Counted from the first letter of the stretch, positions 35,546-45,137 are shown. The stretch is DNA of 64,000 bases from Corynebacterium sputi DSM 45148 (GCF_000427865.1 NZ_ATYV01000018.1:1-64000); one strand, 5' to 3'. Notes: generated by a model not told the origin, from the sequence alone. Program-made: numbers and translations.

Positions 35546-37354
35546 TTAGGACTCGCCAAGAAGAGCGTCGACGAAGCTTTCCGGCTCGAAGGGTGCCAAG
35601 TGGTCTGCGCCTTCGCCGAGGCCGACGAGCTTCACGGGTACACCGAGTTCTCGTTGGACCTGGAAGACGATTCCGCCCTTGGCGGTGCCGTCGAGCTTGG
35701 TCAGAGCAACACCGGTGATGTCCACGACGTCACCGAAGGTCCTCGCCTGCATCAGGCCGTTCTGTCCGATAGTGGCATCTAGGACCAAGATGACCTCGTC
35801 CACGACGGCCTTCTTCTCCACGACACGCTTGACCTTGCCGAGCTGATCCATCAGACCGGTAGAGGTGTGCAGTCGACCGGCGGTGTCCACCAGGACTACG
35901 TCAGCGCCGGTGTCGACGCCCTTGGCCACGGCATCGAACGCGACCGATGCGGGATCTGCGCCTTCAGCGCCTCGGACGGTCTCTGCACCGACGCGGCGGC
36001 CCCAGGTCTCCAGCTGATCTGCAGCAGCAGCACGGAACGTATCTGCCGCTCCCAGCAGGACCTTGTGGTTCTGAGCGACGAGGACTCGGGCGAGCTTGCC
36101 TGTCGTGGTGGTCTTGCCGGTGCCATTGACACCGACGACCAGCACAACTGCTGGCTTGCCGTCCTGCGGCAGTGCGCGGATGGAGCGGTCCATCTCTGGG
36201 TGGCACTCCTCGATGAGTACCTCACGCAGCATCGCGCGGGCCTCTTCCTCGGAGGAGACACCACGGGTGGCGATGCGCTCACGAAGCTTCTCCACCACCG
36301 ACACCGTCGACGCAGTACCGAGGTCTGCCATCAGCAGAGTGTCTTCAATCTCCTCCCAAGCGTCCTCATCCAGGTCACCGGCACCAAGGATGCCGAGAAC
36401 AGAGTCGCCGATGGCGGACTGGGATCGCGAGAGCTTGCCACGCAGTCGGGAGAGACGTCCCTCTGCCTCGTCGATGTCATCGATTTCTGCCTGCGCAGCA
36501 GGGGCGGGAGTGACGGTGGTTGCCTCAGCCTCGGCAGTCTCGGCTGGGGCGACTGGTTCGGCGATCTCATCCAGTTCAGTGTCCAGCTGCGGAGCCTCGG
36601 AATCATCGATAACGGGCTCGTCCTCAATGACCTCTGCAGGTCCGTCAGGCACAGCAGGGGTCTTCGGCTGCTCCGACACTTCCTCCGGCTCACCGGACGG
36701 AGCGATCCGAGCAGGCTCCTCCGCTTCGGGGATTGCCTCCGGCGCGACTTCCTCTTCGGTCTCGGCGGGCTCGCCCTCCGGCTCTGCGGGAGCCTCGCTG
36801 GGAGCAACAGGCTCTTCCGGAGTCTCCTCCTCAGCCGGTGCCGGGGCCCCTACCTCGTCCGGCTCGCCCGCAGGGAAAACCTTCTCGGGGGTCTCGTCCT
36901 CAGGCTCGATAACGGCCGGCTCTTCGACCTCCGGAGCCGTCGATTCTTCCGGCTCACCTTCCGGTTCTGCAGGTGCCTCAGACGGGGCTGCCGGCGGTGC
37001 CGGGCGCTCTTCCTTGGGCGGGATCGGCGGTGTGGGCGCTACCGGAGGCACCGGCGGAGTCGCTGCCTTCTCAGGTGCAGATTCCTTTTCAGCGCCGAGC
37101 TCTTGGCCCGGCAGAAGTTCAGGCTCCTTCTCGTTCTCTGGAGCAGTAGCCGGCCCGGAAGCAAAGTTGAATCCGCCGGTGGCTTGGTAATTGCCCGACT
37201 TCTGCTCCTGCGTTAGCTCCTTCGGATCCTCCTTCTTCTCAAACGAGACGGTGTTCTGCTTCCGACGGGCCTTGCCCACGAGGAACAAGATCGCGAGAAG
37301 GACGAGTACGACAACTGCCGCAAGCGCGATCCACATCCACAAATCCATAGTCAT
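35546..37354 (-). CDS. ftsY: Signal recognition particle receptor FtsY
   Basis: Membrane receptor GTPase for the SRP. The 602-aa product starts with a clear membrane anchor (WIALAAVVVLVLLAILFLVG). A long acidic linker of about 270 residues, rich in Pro, Glu and Ala, follows and contains the repeated unit APSEAPAEPEGEP twice. The C-terminal NG domain shows VVGVNGTGKTTTTGKLA, DTAGRLHTS and TKLDGTAKGG. ATG 37354 is used; a second ATG 6 nt later is equally possible. The GTPase is of normal length; only the linker is unusual. The gene is divergent from the FAD-linked oxidase. Confidence 0.94.
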   Translation of the reverse strand: MTMDLWMWIALAAVVVLVLLAILFLVGKARRKQNTVSFEKKEDPKELTQEQKSGNYQATGGFNFASGPATAPENEKEPELLPGQELGAEKESAPEKAATPPVPPVAPTPPIPPKEERPAPPAAPSEAPAEPEGEPEESTAPEVEEPAVIEPEDETPEKVFPAGEPDEVGAPAPAEEETPEEPVAPSEAPAEPEGEPAETEEEVAPEAIPEAEEPARIAPSGEPEEVSEQPKTPAVPDGPAEVIEDEPVIDDSEAPQLDTELDEIAEPVAPAETAEAEATTVTPAPAAQAEIDDIDEAEGRLSRLRGKLSRSQSAIGDSVLGILGAGDLDEDAWEEIEDTLLMADLGTASTVSVVEKLRERIATRGVSSEEEARAMLREVLIEECHPEMDRSIRALPQDGKPAVVLVVGVNGTGKTTTTGKLARVLVAQNHKVLLGAADTFRAAAADQLETWGRRVGAETVRGAEGADPASVAFDAVAKGVDTGADVVLVDTAGRLHTSTGLMDQLGKVKRVVEKKAVVDEVILVLDATIGQNGLMQARTFGDVVDITGVALTKLDGTAKGGIVFQVQRELGVPVKLVGLGEGADHLAPFEPESFVDALLGES

Positions 37355-37432
37355 GATGACCAGTGTTGCAGGTTGAAGAGCCAGTGTCAGGAGCTGCCCC
37401 ACCGTTGCGGACCCGCGTACGTTCCCACCCCT

Positions 37433-37438
37433 TAGACT
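37433..37438 (+). promoter_or_regulatory. Candidate -10 box for the FAD-linked oxidase
   Basis: TAGACT ends 6 nt before the ATG at 37445, with no Shine-Dalgarno between, as for a leaderless mRNA. No clear -35. Confidence 0.45.
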
Positions 37439-37444
37439 TTGACC

Positions 37445-38854
37445 ATGAAAACACCGGTAGCCCCCGCAATGTCCCCGACCAAACGCGACGAAGCGGTACG
37501 AGAACTTATCGATTCGCTCCCGGCAAAGACTGTCGTGACAGACCCTGACCTGCTGGCGGTGCAATCACGAGATCGAGCAGACATCATCACCCCCGGCGCC
37601 GCGATCGCAGCGGTACTGGCCCGCACGACCGATGATGTCGTCACTGCGGTCATGTGGGCAGACCGCCACGGCATTCCCGTGGTTCCACGCGGCGCCGGCT
37701 CCGGACTGTCTGGTGGCGCCACCGCCGTCGATGGCTGCCTGGTGGTGTCAGTCGCACGGATGACCTCGATCCTGGAGATCAACCCCGACAACTTCACTGC
37801 CCGCGTCGAACCAGGAGTCATCAATGCCGACTTGAATCGCGCCGTTGCAGAGTTCGGCCTGATGTACGCCCCAGACCCCTCATCCCATGAAATCTCCTCC
37901 ATTGGCGGCAACCTGGCGACCAACGCAGGCGGTCTCAGATGCGTGAAATACGGCGTAACCCGTCAGCACGTGCGGGAAGTGACGGTCGTCCTTCCAGACG
38001 GCTCGGTCCTCACCACTGGCCACCAGACGGTCAAGGGCGTCGCCGGTCTAGATTTGCTCGGACTATTCATTGGGTCAGAGGGAACACTCGGGGTCATCAC
38101 CGAGGCAGTAGTCTCTCTGATCCCAAAGCCCGCCGGCGAACCGGTCACCGTGATGGCTGGGTTCCCGGACGTGGATTCGGCAATGGTCGCCGTCGCCGCC
38201 GCGATGAGGGCAGGCGCTGACCCGGAGATGATGGAATTCATGGACCAGCGCACTCTCCGCGCCATCGACGCATGGAAGGGCACCGACTTCGGCGACTACG
38301 CCGCGATGATCCTGTCCCAAACCAATGGCCCCGAGGCCACCCGGCGCGCCGGGTTGATCCAGGACTGCTTCACGGCAGCCGGTGTTGTTGATGTGCTGGC
38401 CGCCGAAGACCCTGCCGAGGGTGCTCAGCTGATTGAGATCCGTCGCATGGCCTACCCCGCGACGGAGCGGATGGGCCACATGCTGACCGAGGATGTGTGC
38501 GTGCCTCTGACGAAACTCTCGGACATGATGCGCGCAGTCGATGAGATCGCAAAGAAGCACAACGTGCAGGTGTACACCATCGGTCACGCCGGCGACGGCA
38601 ACTTGCATCCCTCGATCGTCTGGACTGGAGGCGCCGTCCACGAGATGCCGGAGAACGTATGGGCGGCCGCCACTGACATGTTTCGGGCGGCGATGGCACT
38701 CGGCGGAACGGTCACCGGTGAGCACGGTATTGGCACGCTCAAGCAGGCATTCCTCGGCGAGGAACTCGGTGAGGTCGGCACTGCAGTGCAGCGGGCAGTC
38801 AAGGAAGCACTGGACCCGAAGGGACTGTTTAACCCTGGGAAGGCTCTGGCGTAG
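37445..38854 (+). CDS. FAD-linked oxidase, GlcD/D-lactate dehydrogenase type
   Basis: A 469-aa flavoprotein of the vanillyl-alcohol-oxidase fold that oxidises a 2-hydroxy acid such as glycolate or D-lactate. It has the FAD-binding PCMH domain (VPRGAGSGLSGGATA near 75-90; SSIGGNLATNAGG) and the C-terminal FAD-oxidase domain. That domain holds the metal/substrate residues in VYTIGHAGDGNLHP and the terminal GEHGIGTLKQ. There is no cysteine-rich iron-sulfur domain, and no glcE or glcF partner is nearby. The substrate cannot be decided. It converges on smc and overlaps it by 26 nt. Confidence 0.88.
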   Translation: MKTPVAPAMSPTKRDEAVRELIDSLPAKTVVTDPDLLAVQSRDRADIITPGAAIAAVLARTTDDVVTAVMWADRHGIPVVPRGAGSGLSGGATAVDGCLVVSVARMTSILEINPDNFTARVEPGVINADLNRAVAEFGLMYAPDPSSHEISSIGGNLATNAGGLRCVKYGVTRQHVREVTVVLPDGSVLTTGHQTVKGVAGLDLLGLFIGSEGTLGVITEAVVSLIPKPAGEPVTVMAGFPDVDSAMVAVAAAMRAGADPEMMEFMDQRTLRAIDAWKGTDFGDYAAMILSQTNGPEATRRAGLIQDCFTAAGVVDVLAAEDPAEGAQLIEIRRMAYPATERMGHMLTEDVCVPLTKLSDMMRAVDEIAKKHNVQVYTIGHAGDGNLHPSIVWTGGAVHEMPENVWAAATDMFRAAMALGGTVTGEHGIGTLKQAFLGEELGEVGTAVQRAVKEALDPKGLFNPGKALA

Positions 38855-41800
38855 CCTCTGCCGTCACCGGGCGCATGCGCTGGGACAGCACTCGGGTGAC
38901 ACCGTCGCCCTGCATCGTCACGCCATACAGGACGTTGGCAATGTCCATCGTCGGCTTCTGGTGCGTGATGACGATTAACTGCGAGGTCATCTGCAGTTCT
39001 TTGAGGAGGTTAATGAGGCGGCGGAGGTTGACGTCGTCAAGCGCGGCCTCAACCTCGTCGAGCACGTAGAACGGGCTCGGGCGGGCGCGGAAGATTGCTA
39101 CGAGCAGCGCCAATGCGGTGAGCGACTTCTCTCCACCGGAAAGCAGTGACAGCCGCTTGACCTTCTTGCCCGGCGGGCGCGCCTCCACCTCGATGCCGGT
39201 GGTAAGCAGATCATCCGGATCGGTGAGGACCAGGCGCCCCTCCCCTCCTGGGAACAGTGTGTCGAAAACGCGGGGGAATTCCGCCTCGACGTCCTTCCAG
39301 GCATCGGCGAAGAGCGCCAAGATCGTCTCGTCGACCTCTGCGACGACCTCGAAGAGATCTTTGCGGGCCTGCTTCACGTCGTCGAGCTGCGTCGATAAGA
39401 ACGTGTAGCGCTCCTCCATCGCCTTGTATTCCTCCAGCGCCAGCGGATTCACCCGGCCTAGCGCTCTGAGGTCTTTTTCTGCCTGCTTCAGACGCTTCTG
39501 GGTAGTGGCGCGGTCGAAGTCCTCATCCGGGGAGAACTCGGCCAGCAAATCCTCCGCAGCGATGCCGAGCTGATCCGCGGCGGTTTTCTCTGCCTGATCA
39601 ACTCGCAAAGCAGCCTCAGCCCGCGCCAACTCCTCGCGGTGCCCCTCATTTGTGAGGTGGGAGAGTTCTCGGGCGGCGTTGGAGGCGTCGTTACGCGCTT
39701 TTTGCAAGGCCGCATTGACGGACTTCAGCGCGGCCTCGCGGGCATCGCGGTCGGCGGTGGCCTGGGTCAGTTCGGTGGTGACGTGGGTGTGCAGGTCGTC
39801 GGCAAGCCTGGCGACTTCCTCTGCCTTAGCGCGCTCACGGCGCCTTCTCTCCTGAACCTCTTCATGCCGGGCACGCGCCTGCCGTTCAGCCGCTGCGTGC
39901 CGGCGCAGTCGATCAGCCGAACCTCTCGTGGATCCTGACCGCTCCTCTGCTGTACGCAGTGCAAGCCTGGCCTCGGTCTCCATCGCACGGGCCTGTGCCA
40001 GCGCCGCGGCAGTGCGATCGCGCTCGTCCGTCGACGGCTCATGCTCCGCCGGGTCCTGATCGACACGGGACAGCCGGTCGGCAAGTTCGTCGAGTTCCTC
40101 GGTCAGGTCAGTGACGCGCTTTTCTGCCTCTTCCCTGCGCGCCGAGGCCTTCCCTGACTCCTTATCCAACGACGCCAAGTACGCCGTCGCCCGGTTCGAG
40201 TTGGACTTCGCCGTCGATAGGTGGTTCTGGTGTTCTTTTAGGGCAGCCCGAGCGCTGGCCGCGTCCGTGCGGCGGTCCTCTTCTTCCTCGATCGCACCAG
40301 TGAGCGTTCCCGATAGCTCATCGAGGTCTTTCTGCGCCTGCTCCAGTTCCGCAGTCGCTGCGGCGATGTCGCCTCCAAGCTCCATCGCTTTACGACGTCC
40401 ACCTCGACCACCCTCAACCCACTCCGCACCACACACCGTTCCATCGGGTGTGACGGCACGAAGACGATTATCTGAGGTGACCACAGCACGCGCTTGGTCG
40501 CTACTGCCGCACAGCACCACGTCGACCAGCAATGAGGCCACTGCAGCTCGGAGCTCAGCCGGGACATCAACAACATCAAGGGCCCACCGCACATCGGCGG
40601 GAAGATCAGCGTCCATGCGCCAAGAATCGGCGGTCGATGTGGCGAGAATCAGCGCACGGCCTGCCTCCGCGTCGGTGAGTTCTGCGATGAGGCTGTCGGG
40701 TTTCGCACTGGTCAATGCCTCAGCTGCTGGACCAAGAGCAGCTGAGACAGCCGTGTCCCAACCGTCTGCGATCGTGATCGAGTCCGACAGCGCTGCAAGA
40801 TCATGCTTGTTTTTCAGCCAGCCGGCGCCATCGGTGAGTGATTCCCGAGCCGTCGTTTCCAGCGCCTCGATCCGAGCAGCAAGCCCCGATACTTTTCGTT
40901 CGGCGTCTTTCTCGGTCTGGCGAAGTTCCTTCACGCGAGCGGTTGCAGCCTCTGATTCGGTGCGGGCTCGTTCATTGGCTGCGGTGAGCTCCGGGCCTTC
41001 CAGTTCCGCCTCTGCTAGCTCTTCGGCTGCTTCCTCGGCTGCGAAGGCTGCCTCAGACCTGCGGTCATCAGATTCCCCGAACTGTTCATTTAGTCGCTCG
41101 ACTTCTGCTTGGGCCGCATCCAGACGGTGGCGCAGCGATTCCTCCGCCGCGATCAGCCGAACGACGCCCTCCCGTCGATCAGCAATCGCCCGAACCTCTG
41201 CTCGGTATTCGGACTCCGCAGTACGGGCAGCCTCTTCGGTATCAGCGAGGGTGTCCCGCACGGATTCCAGACGGTCGCGCGCCGCCTCCTCTTCCATCTC
41301 CAGGCGGGCTTCTTCTTCCTCAGCGGCAACGGCGCGAGTCTCAAGGTGCTCCGGATCCTGGCCGGTCCACGGCACCTCAGCCGTGAGCGTCGAACGATCA
41401 GCGGCGATTCGCCGTGTTGCCGCGACGCGCTCAGCCAGCGCAGACAATCGGAACCACACATCACGAGCAGCAGAAGCAGCCTCACTGATTGCCGCCAGTT
41501 CCTCTTCCAATGACGCCGAGGTTTCCGCAGTCTCTTCCGCCAACAACTCAGCGTTGGAAATTTTGGTGGTGAGGGCTGCGGTGTTGAGGGAGACGTCGTT
41601 AAGCGAAGCCTTGAGATCCACCAGATCGGCAGCTGCCAGCCGCAACTTGGCGTCGCGAAGATCAGCCTGAACCGTATGAGCGCGCTTAGCGGCCTCAGCC
41701 TGACGAGCAAGCGGCTTGAGCTGACGAGATAACTCCCCTGTCAGATCCTCAAGCCGGTCGAGATTTGCCTGCATCGAGTTGAGTTTGCGCAGCGCCTTCT

Positions 41801-42323
41801 CTTTGCGACGACGGTGCTTGAGCACACCAGCGGCTTCCTCGATGTAGGAGCGGCGGTCCTCAGGACGGGACTCAAGGATCGACGCCAGCCGCCCCTGCCC
41901 GACAATGATGTGCATTTCCCGGCCGATTCCCGAGTCCGAGAGCAACTCCTGGACATCCATCAGCCGTGCCTTGGCACCATTGATTTCGTACTCACTAGCG
42001 CCGTCACGGAACATGCGGCGGGTGACGGATACCTCCGAGAACTGGATCGGTAGAGCGCCGTCCGCATTATCGATAGTGAGGGTGACTTCCGCGCGACCGA
42101 GCGGCTTGCGCCCCGAGGTGCCGGCGAAGATGACATCCTCCATCTTCCCGCCACGCAGGGTCTTCGCGCCCTGCTCACCCATCACCCATGCGAGTGCGTC
42201 AACGACGTTGGACTTACCCGAGCCGTTCGGTCCGACCACGGCACAGATTCCGGGCTCGAATTTCAGGGTCGTCGCAGACGCAAAGGACTTGAAGCCCCGG
42301 AGCGTGAGCGACTTGAGATGCAT
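38829..42323 (-). CDS. smc: Chromosome segregation protein SMC
   Basis: Condensin ATPase that loops and aligns the chromosome with ScpA/ScpB. The 1164-aa product has the N-terminal head (Walker A GPNGSGKS at 31-38), a first coiled coil, the hinge (about 495-640, ending near TPDGTVCGAEW) and a second coiled coil. The C-terminal head carries the signature LSLLSGGEKSLTALALL and the D-box VLDEVEAALDDVN. ATG 42323 is the conserved family start. In C. glutamicum acyP is directly upstream; here about 2.4 kb of accessory DNA separates them. Three copies of the repeated word lie inside. Confidence 0.96.
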   Translation of the reverse strand: MHLKSLTLRGFKSFASATTLKFEPGICAVVGPNGSGKSNVVDALAWVMGEQGAKTLRGGKMEDVIFAGTSGRKPLGRAEVTLTIDNADGALPIQFSEVSVTRRMFRDGASEYEINGAKARLMDVQELLSDSGIGREMHIIVGQGRLASILESRPEDRRSYIEEAAGVLKHRRRKEKALRKLNSMQANLDRLEDLTGELSRQLKPLARQAEAAKRAHTVQADLRDAKLRLAAADLVDLKASLNDVSLNTAALTTKISNAELLAEETAETSASLEEELAAISEAASAARDVWFRLSALAERVAATRRIAADRSTLTAEVPWTGQDPEHLETRAVAAEEEEARLEMEEEAARDRLESVRDTLADTEEAARTAESEYRAEVRAIADRREGVVRLIAAEESLRHRLDAAQAEVERLNEQFGESDDRRSEAAFAAEEAAEELAEAELEGPELTAANERARTESEAATARVKELRQTEKDAERKVSGLAARIEALETTARESLTDGAGWLKNKHDLAALSDSITIADGWDTAVSAALGPAAEALTSAKPDSLIAELTDAEAGRALILATSTADSWRMDADLPADVRWALDVVDVPAELRAAVASLLVDVVLCGSSDQARAVVTSDNRLRAVTPDGTVCGAEWVEGGRGGRRKAMELGGDIAAATAELEQAQKDLDELSGTLTGAIEEEEDRRTDAASARAALKEHQNHLSTAKSNSNRATAYLASLDKESGKASARREEAEKRVTDLTEELDELADRLSRVDQDPAEHEPSTDERDRTAAALAQARAMETEARLALRTAEERSGSTRGSADRLRRHAAAERQARARHEEVQERRRRERAKAEEVARLADDLHTHVTTELTQATADRDAREAALKSVNAALQKARNDASNAARELSHLTNEGHREELARAEAALRVDQAEKTAADQLGIAAEDLLAEFSPDEDFDRATTQKRLKQAEKDLRALGRVNPLALEEYKAMEERYTFLSTQLDDVKQARKDLFEVVAEVDETILALFADAWKDVEAEFPRVFDTLFPGGEGRLVLTDPDDLLTTGIEVEARPPGKKVKRLSLLSGGEKSLTALALLVAIFRARPSPFYVLDEVEAALDDVNLRRLINLLKELQMTSQLIVITHQKPTMDIANVLYGVTMQGDGVTRVLSQRMRPVTAEATPEPSQG
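39030..39042 (+). repeat. GACGTCG-TC-AAGC word (inside smc)
   Basis: Full match in the region encoding the C-terminal head. Confidence 0.6.
40387..40399 (-). repeat. GACGTCG-TA-AAGC word (inside smc)
   Basis: Full match just after the hinge coding region. Confidence 0.6.
41592..41604 (+). repeat. GACGTCG-TT-AAGC word (inside smc)
   Basis: Full match in the first coiled coil. On the coding strand it reads as Leu-Asn-Asp-Val with CTT. Confidence 0.6.
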
Positions 42324-42330
42324 TGGGCTG

Positions 42331-42336
42331 ATTGTA
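42331..42336 (-). promoter_or_regulatory. Candidate -10 box for smc
   Basis: TACAAT on the minus strand, 7 nt before the ATG at 42323, with no ribosome site between. It implies leaderless translation of smc from its own promoter. Confidence 0.5.
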
Positions 42337-42596
42337 GTGGGAGGGCCGACAGGGTTCGAAGAAGGAACGGTCCCGCGGGCCCCGTGATACATCTACAAGA
42401 CGTGATCAGGTAGCTGCCCAGCCTATAGAATCAATCCGCCGATACCAAAAAGAAACTAACTCAGCAACTCAACCTAATAAACTAATCGCCAAACAACAAC
42501 GTGAAACGCTGAAAATAGGCGATTCTCCAAAATCGAACTACAAGCCCATCGGATAAATGAACCACTTCATTACGCCGAAACATCAAAGGAAAAATA

Positions 42597-43346
42597 ATGA
42601 AATCCGAACTAATGGAAGCAAATGCATTTAACGCCGCTTGGTGAACTGCAGAGAGAGTCTCGACTCTGATTAATGCAGGCCTACTTATCGTCGCTATAGT
42701 CACCGCATTCGCGGCAACAAGTGCGATCCGACAGACACGTGAGATCATCCGACAAAACGAGGAAGCCCAAACATCGACCGCCATCAGACTTCTTAAATCA
42801 CAAGAACGTCAAGAAAAAGAATTCAAACTAACAAAACTGGCTACCGAACGGGCTTACCGACCATATATGGTCGCAAGATACGTGCCTCCATCTCACCCAC
42901 ATGACGATCTGGATCTGGAAATTTCAAACAATGGACAGTCAGTGGCGAAAAATGTACGGATCGCGTTTGATCCACCACTACCTGAACCAAATCTGAAGAT
43001 GCTAAACGAAAACGCACTTTCATCTAGCTATATGGCTTCAACCTTAGAGCTTGCACGTGCAGTATTTGTTGGACGAAGGTTCAAAACCATACCGCCTGGG
43101 CAATCAATCAAAGCGCCGCTGTGGAGCCAAAATAGGAACTTCAGAGCCTCCAATATTGATGCAATCTCCGCAGAAGGCCTCCCCTCCAAACAAGGCATAA
43201 CTATCTCCTACTATGATGACGCGGGAACCAGCTACATTGACACATTCGAAATAGACCCACTTATTTACGCAGGTAACCTTTTCAAAGATTCAGAACTAAC
43301 CAAAGTACGAAAGGCCCTTGAATCTCATCTAAAGAATCGCCACTAG
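42597..43346 (+). pseudogene. Membrane-anchored protein interrupted by an in-frame TGA
   Basis: From ATG 42597 the frame reads MKSELMEANAFNAAW, hits TGA at 42642, then continues in the same frame without a stop to 43346. The part after the stop starts with a membrane helix (INAGLLIVAIVTAFAATSAI), then a charged coiled coil, then a beta-rich domain (LDLEISNNGQSVAKNVRIAF...GITISYYDDAGTSYIDTFEI). The first ATG after the TGA is 42867, which would give a 159-aa protein lacking the anchor. The family is not recognised. AT-rich base use unlike its neighbours points to transfer. It could be a true pseudogene or a shorter soluble protein. Confidence 0.6.
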
Positions 43347-43549
43347 AAAAAACTCAGCTTAAAATTCATTGCTTTTAGTCTCCAGCACTGACACCATATT
43401 TTCAAGATCCTCATGAACTAGAATTTAGATAACGTCGATACATTAAAAGAACATAATGTAGAGTTTTCGCCACACTTGCACTTCGTAATTTCGATATTGA
43501 CACGACACGATGCACTGGATGGAAATTGAATTATTCTAAGTTAGATACC

Positions 43550-44791
43550 ATGCGGAACGAAAAAAATACTATTCGCTACATTCTTGCAGTCGGGATTATC
43601 GGTCTGGCATCAGCAATAATTGGCGGACTACTAGCATATTTCTTCGGCAATCAGACACCGGAGTGGATCCGCTTAGCCGCTGGATCTATTACAGGTTTCG
43701 GGGCACTGCTCGGCGCTTGGCTAATATTCCACCGTGGCGAACTGGATCGGAAGTCTCAACAGAAGATCGAAAATGAGCGCTTGATGGCGCAACATCAGAT
43801 CGAAGATCAGCGACTAAACTCAGAATCGGCAAAACTACGCACTGAGGAACAAGGACGTCGGCGAGATTCTCTTGGAGCCCGAACGGCTACGGCAGTTGAA
43901 CACCTTTCCGCCACTAGCTCCACTACGCGAAGCGCAGGATTTATTGAACTGGCTGGAATTATCGACGACTGGTGGACACTTGGGCAACAAATTAAAGATG
44001 AAACTATTTCGAACGCAGAAGCCAAATCCGTTGACCTTGAAATCTTGAGACGACGGCAAGAGCTATTGGATCTGATCTTCAAACAGCCTCCTAATGACAA
44101 CGTCGAGACAGAGACTAAGGAAAATGCCGGAGTCCTACTGACTAAATCAATGATTCTTCAATCGAGGCTCGTCGGCACAACGGACCCATCATCTTGGAAT
44201 CATCTTTCATTCGCGTTTGCACAGCTTCGGCACTTGAATTGTCCTGGAATTAATTTTTCTTCAGTAAACTTGGAGTATGCCAATATGAGTGATTCTAACT
44301 TTGCGGACTCTAATTTTGATTCATGCAATATTTCATTTGCCAATTTGAATAATGGACATTTTGATCGGTCGGCGTTCACGAGAACTACTATTAAAAGATC
44401 TACTGCGAATAAAGCTAGTTTAACTCGTACGGATTTTCGCAGCGCAGATATTCTATACACTGAGTTTTCCGATTGCACTTTTAGGAAATCAGATCTTTCT
44501 AAGCTAGATATTTTCGGATCTACATTTGCCGACTGTAAGTTCAGTTTCGCTACATTCGAAAAATCGACCTTCCAGTCGACCGAAATCACTAACTGCACGA
44601 TTACGAGATCAAATTATCAAGAAAGCAGTTTTATCGATTCCGAATTTTTTGATTGCCGTATTCATAATTCGACCTTTAAATCCATGAAATTGAAGAACAC
44701 ATCATTCACTGATTCAGTTCTTCGTGGATCAGATTGGAGCGATAATGAACTTGACCATCAGTGTGCGATGCCTCTCTTGCAGGCTGATTGA
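43550..44791 (+). CDS. Membrane-anchored pentapeptide-repeat protein
   Basis: A 413-aa protein. Two N-terminal membrane helices (YILAVGIIGLASAIIGGLLAYFF and LAAGSITGFGALLGAWLIF) are followed by a charged helix (about 65-110) and a helical region (about 110-190, TATAVEHLSATSSTTRSAGFIELAGIIDDW). About 35 pentapeptide repeats of the A(D/N)LXX type fill 225-400 (NFADSNFDSCNISFANLNNG) and should form a right-handed quadrilateral helix. The AT-rich codon use differs sharply from the flanks. ATG 43550 is used; a TTG at 43526 is possible. The function is unknown; the same architecture is found scattered in actinobacteria. Confidence 0.8.
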   Translation: MRNEKNTIRYILAVGIIGLASAIIGGLLAYFFGNQTPEWIRLAAGSITGFGALLGAWLIFHRGELDRKSQQKIENERLMAQHQIEDQRLNSESAKLRTEEQGRRRDSLGARTATAVEHLSATSSTTRSAGFIELAGIIDDWWTLGQQIKDETISNAEAKSVDLEILRRRQELLDLIFKQPPNDNVETETKENAGVLLTKSMILQSRLVGTTDPSSWNHLSFAFAQLRHLNCPGINFSSVNLEYANMSDSNFADSNFDSCNISFANLNNGHFDRSAFTRTTIKRSTANKASLTRTDFRSADILYTEFSDCTFRKSDLSKLDIFGSTFADCKFSFATFEKSTFQSTEITNCTITRSNYQESSFIDSEFFDCRIHNSTFKSMKLKNTSFTDSVLRGSDWSDNELDHQCAMPLLQAD

Positions 44792-44804
44792 GTGAAAAAG
44801 TTCC

Positions 44805-45131
44805 TCACTTCCTCTCGAACCCCGTGTACTCCCCTCGGGGGTCCATCCAGCTGCTGACTACGGTGTCGACGACGCCCGGCGCGTCCGGGCTTTCCAGCCA
44901 CAGGAGCAGTTTCTCGCAGGAGTCGCGCGGGCCTTCGGCCACCACGAGGACGCGGCCATCTGGGTAATTCTTCGCGTATCCAAGGAGCCCCAGTTCCAGA
45001 GCATTGACCCTGGTTGACCAGCGGAAACCCACTCCCTGCACATGGCCGTGCACCCAGGCGACCAGGCGCACCTTGGCGTCAGGACCGGCCCCGGAGGTTG
45101 TGTCGTTCGTTGCTCGCTCGTCGTCGCTCAT
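44805..45131 (-). CDS. acyP: Acylphosphatase
   Basis: Small enzyme hydrolysing acyl phosphates. The 108-aa product has a disordered tail of about 20 residues and then the fold signatures: [15 protein letters not shown] with the phosphate-binding loop and catalytic Arg, and [17 protein letters not shown] with the catalytic Asn. Normally it lies between mutM and smc; here it is flanked by accessory genes on both sides. The ATG at 45131 lies 6 nt after a TAGAAT box, suggesting its own leaderless promoter. Confidence 0.92.
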   Translation of the reverse strand: MSDDERATNDTTSGAGPDAKVRLVAWVHGHVQGVGFRWSTRVNALELGLLGYAKNYPDGRVLVVAEGPRDSCEKLLLWLESPDAPGVVDTVVSSWMDPRGEYTGFERK

Positions 45132-45137
45132 AACCTA

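Noticed and set aside
35867-37216. Long plus-strand frames opposite ftsY
   Set aside because: Low-complexity antisense frames produced by the Glu/Pro-rich linker.
40111-41670. Long Ser/Ala/Arg-rich plus-strand frame opposite smc
   Set aside because: Composition reflects the reverse complement of the coiled-coil codons; no independent coding signs.
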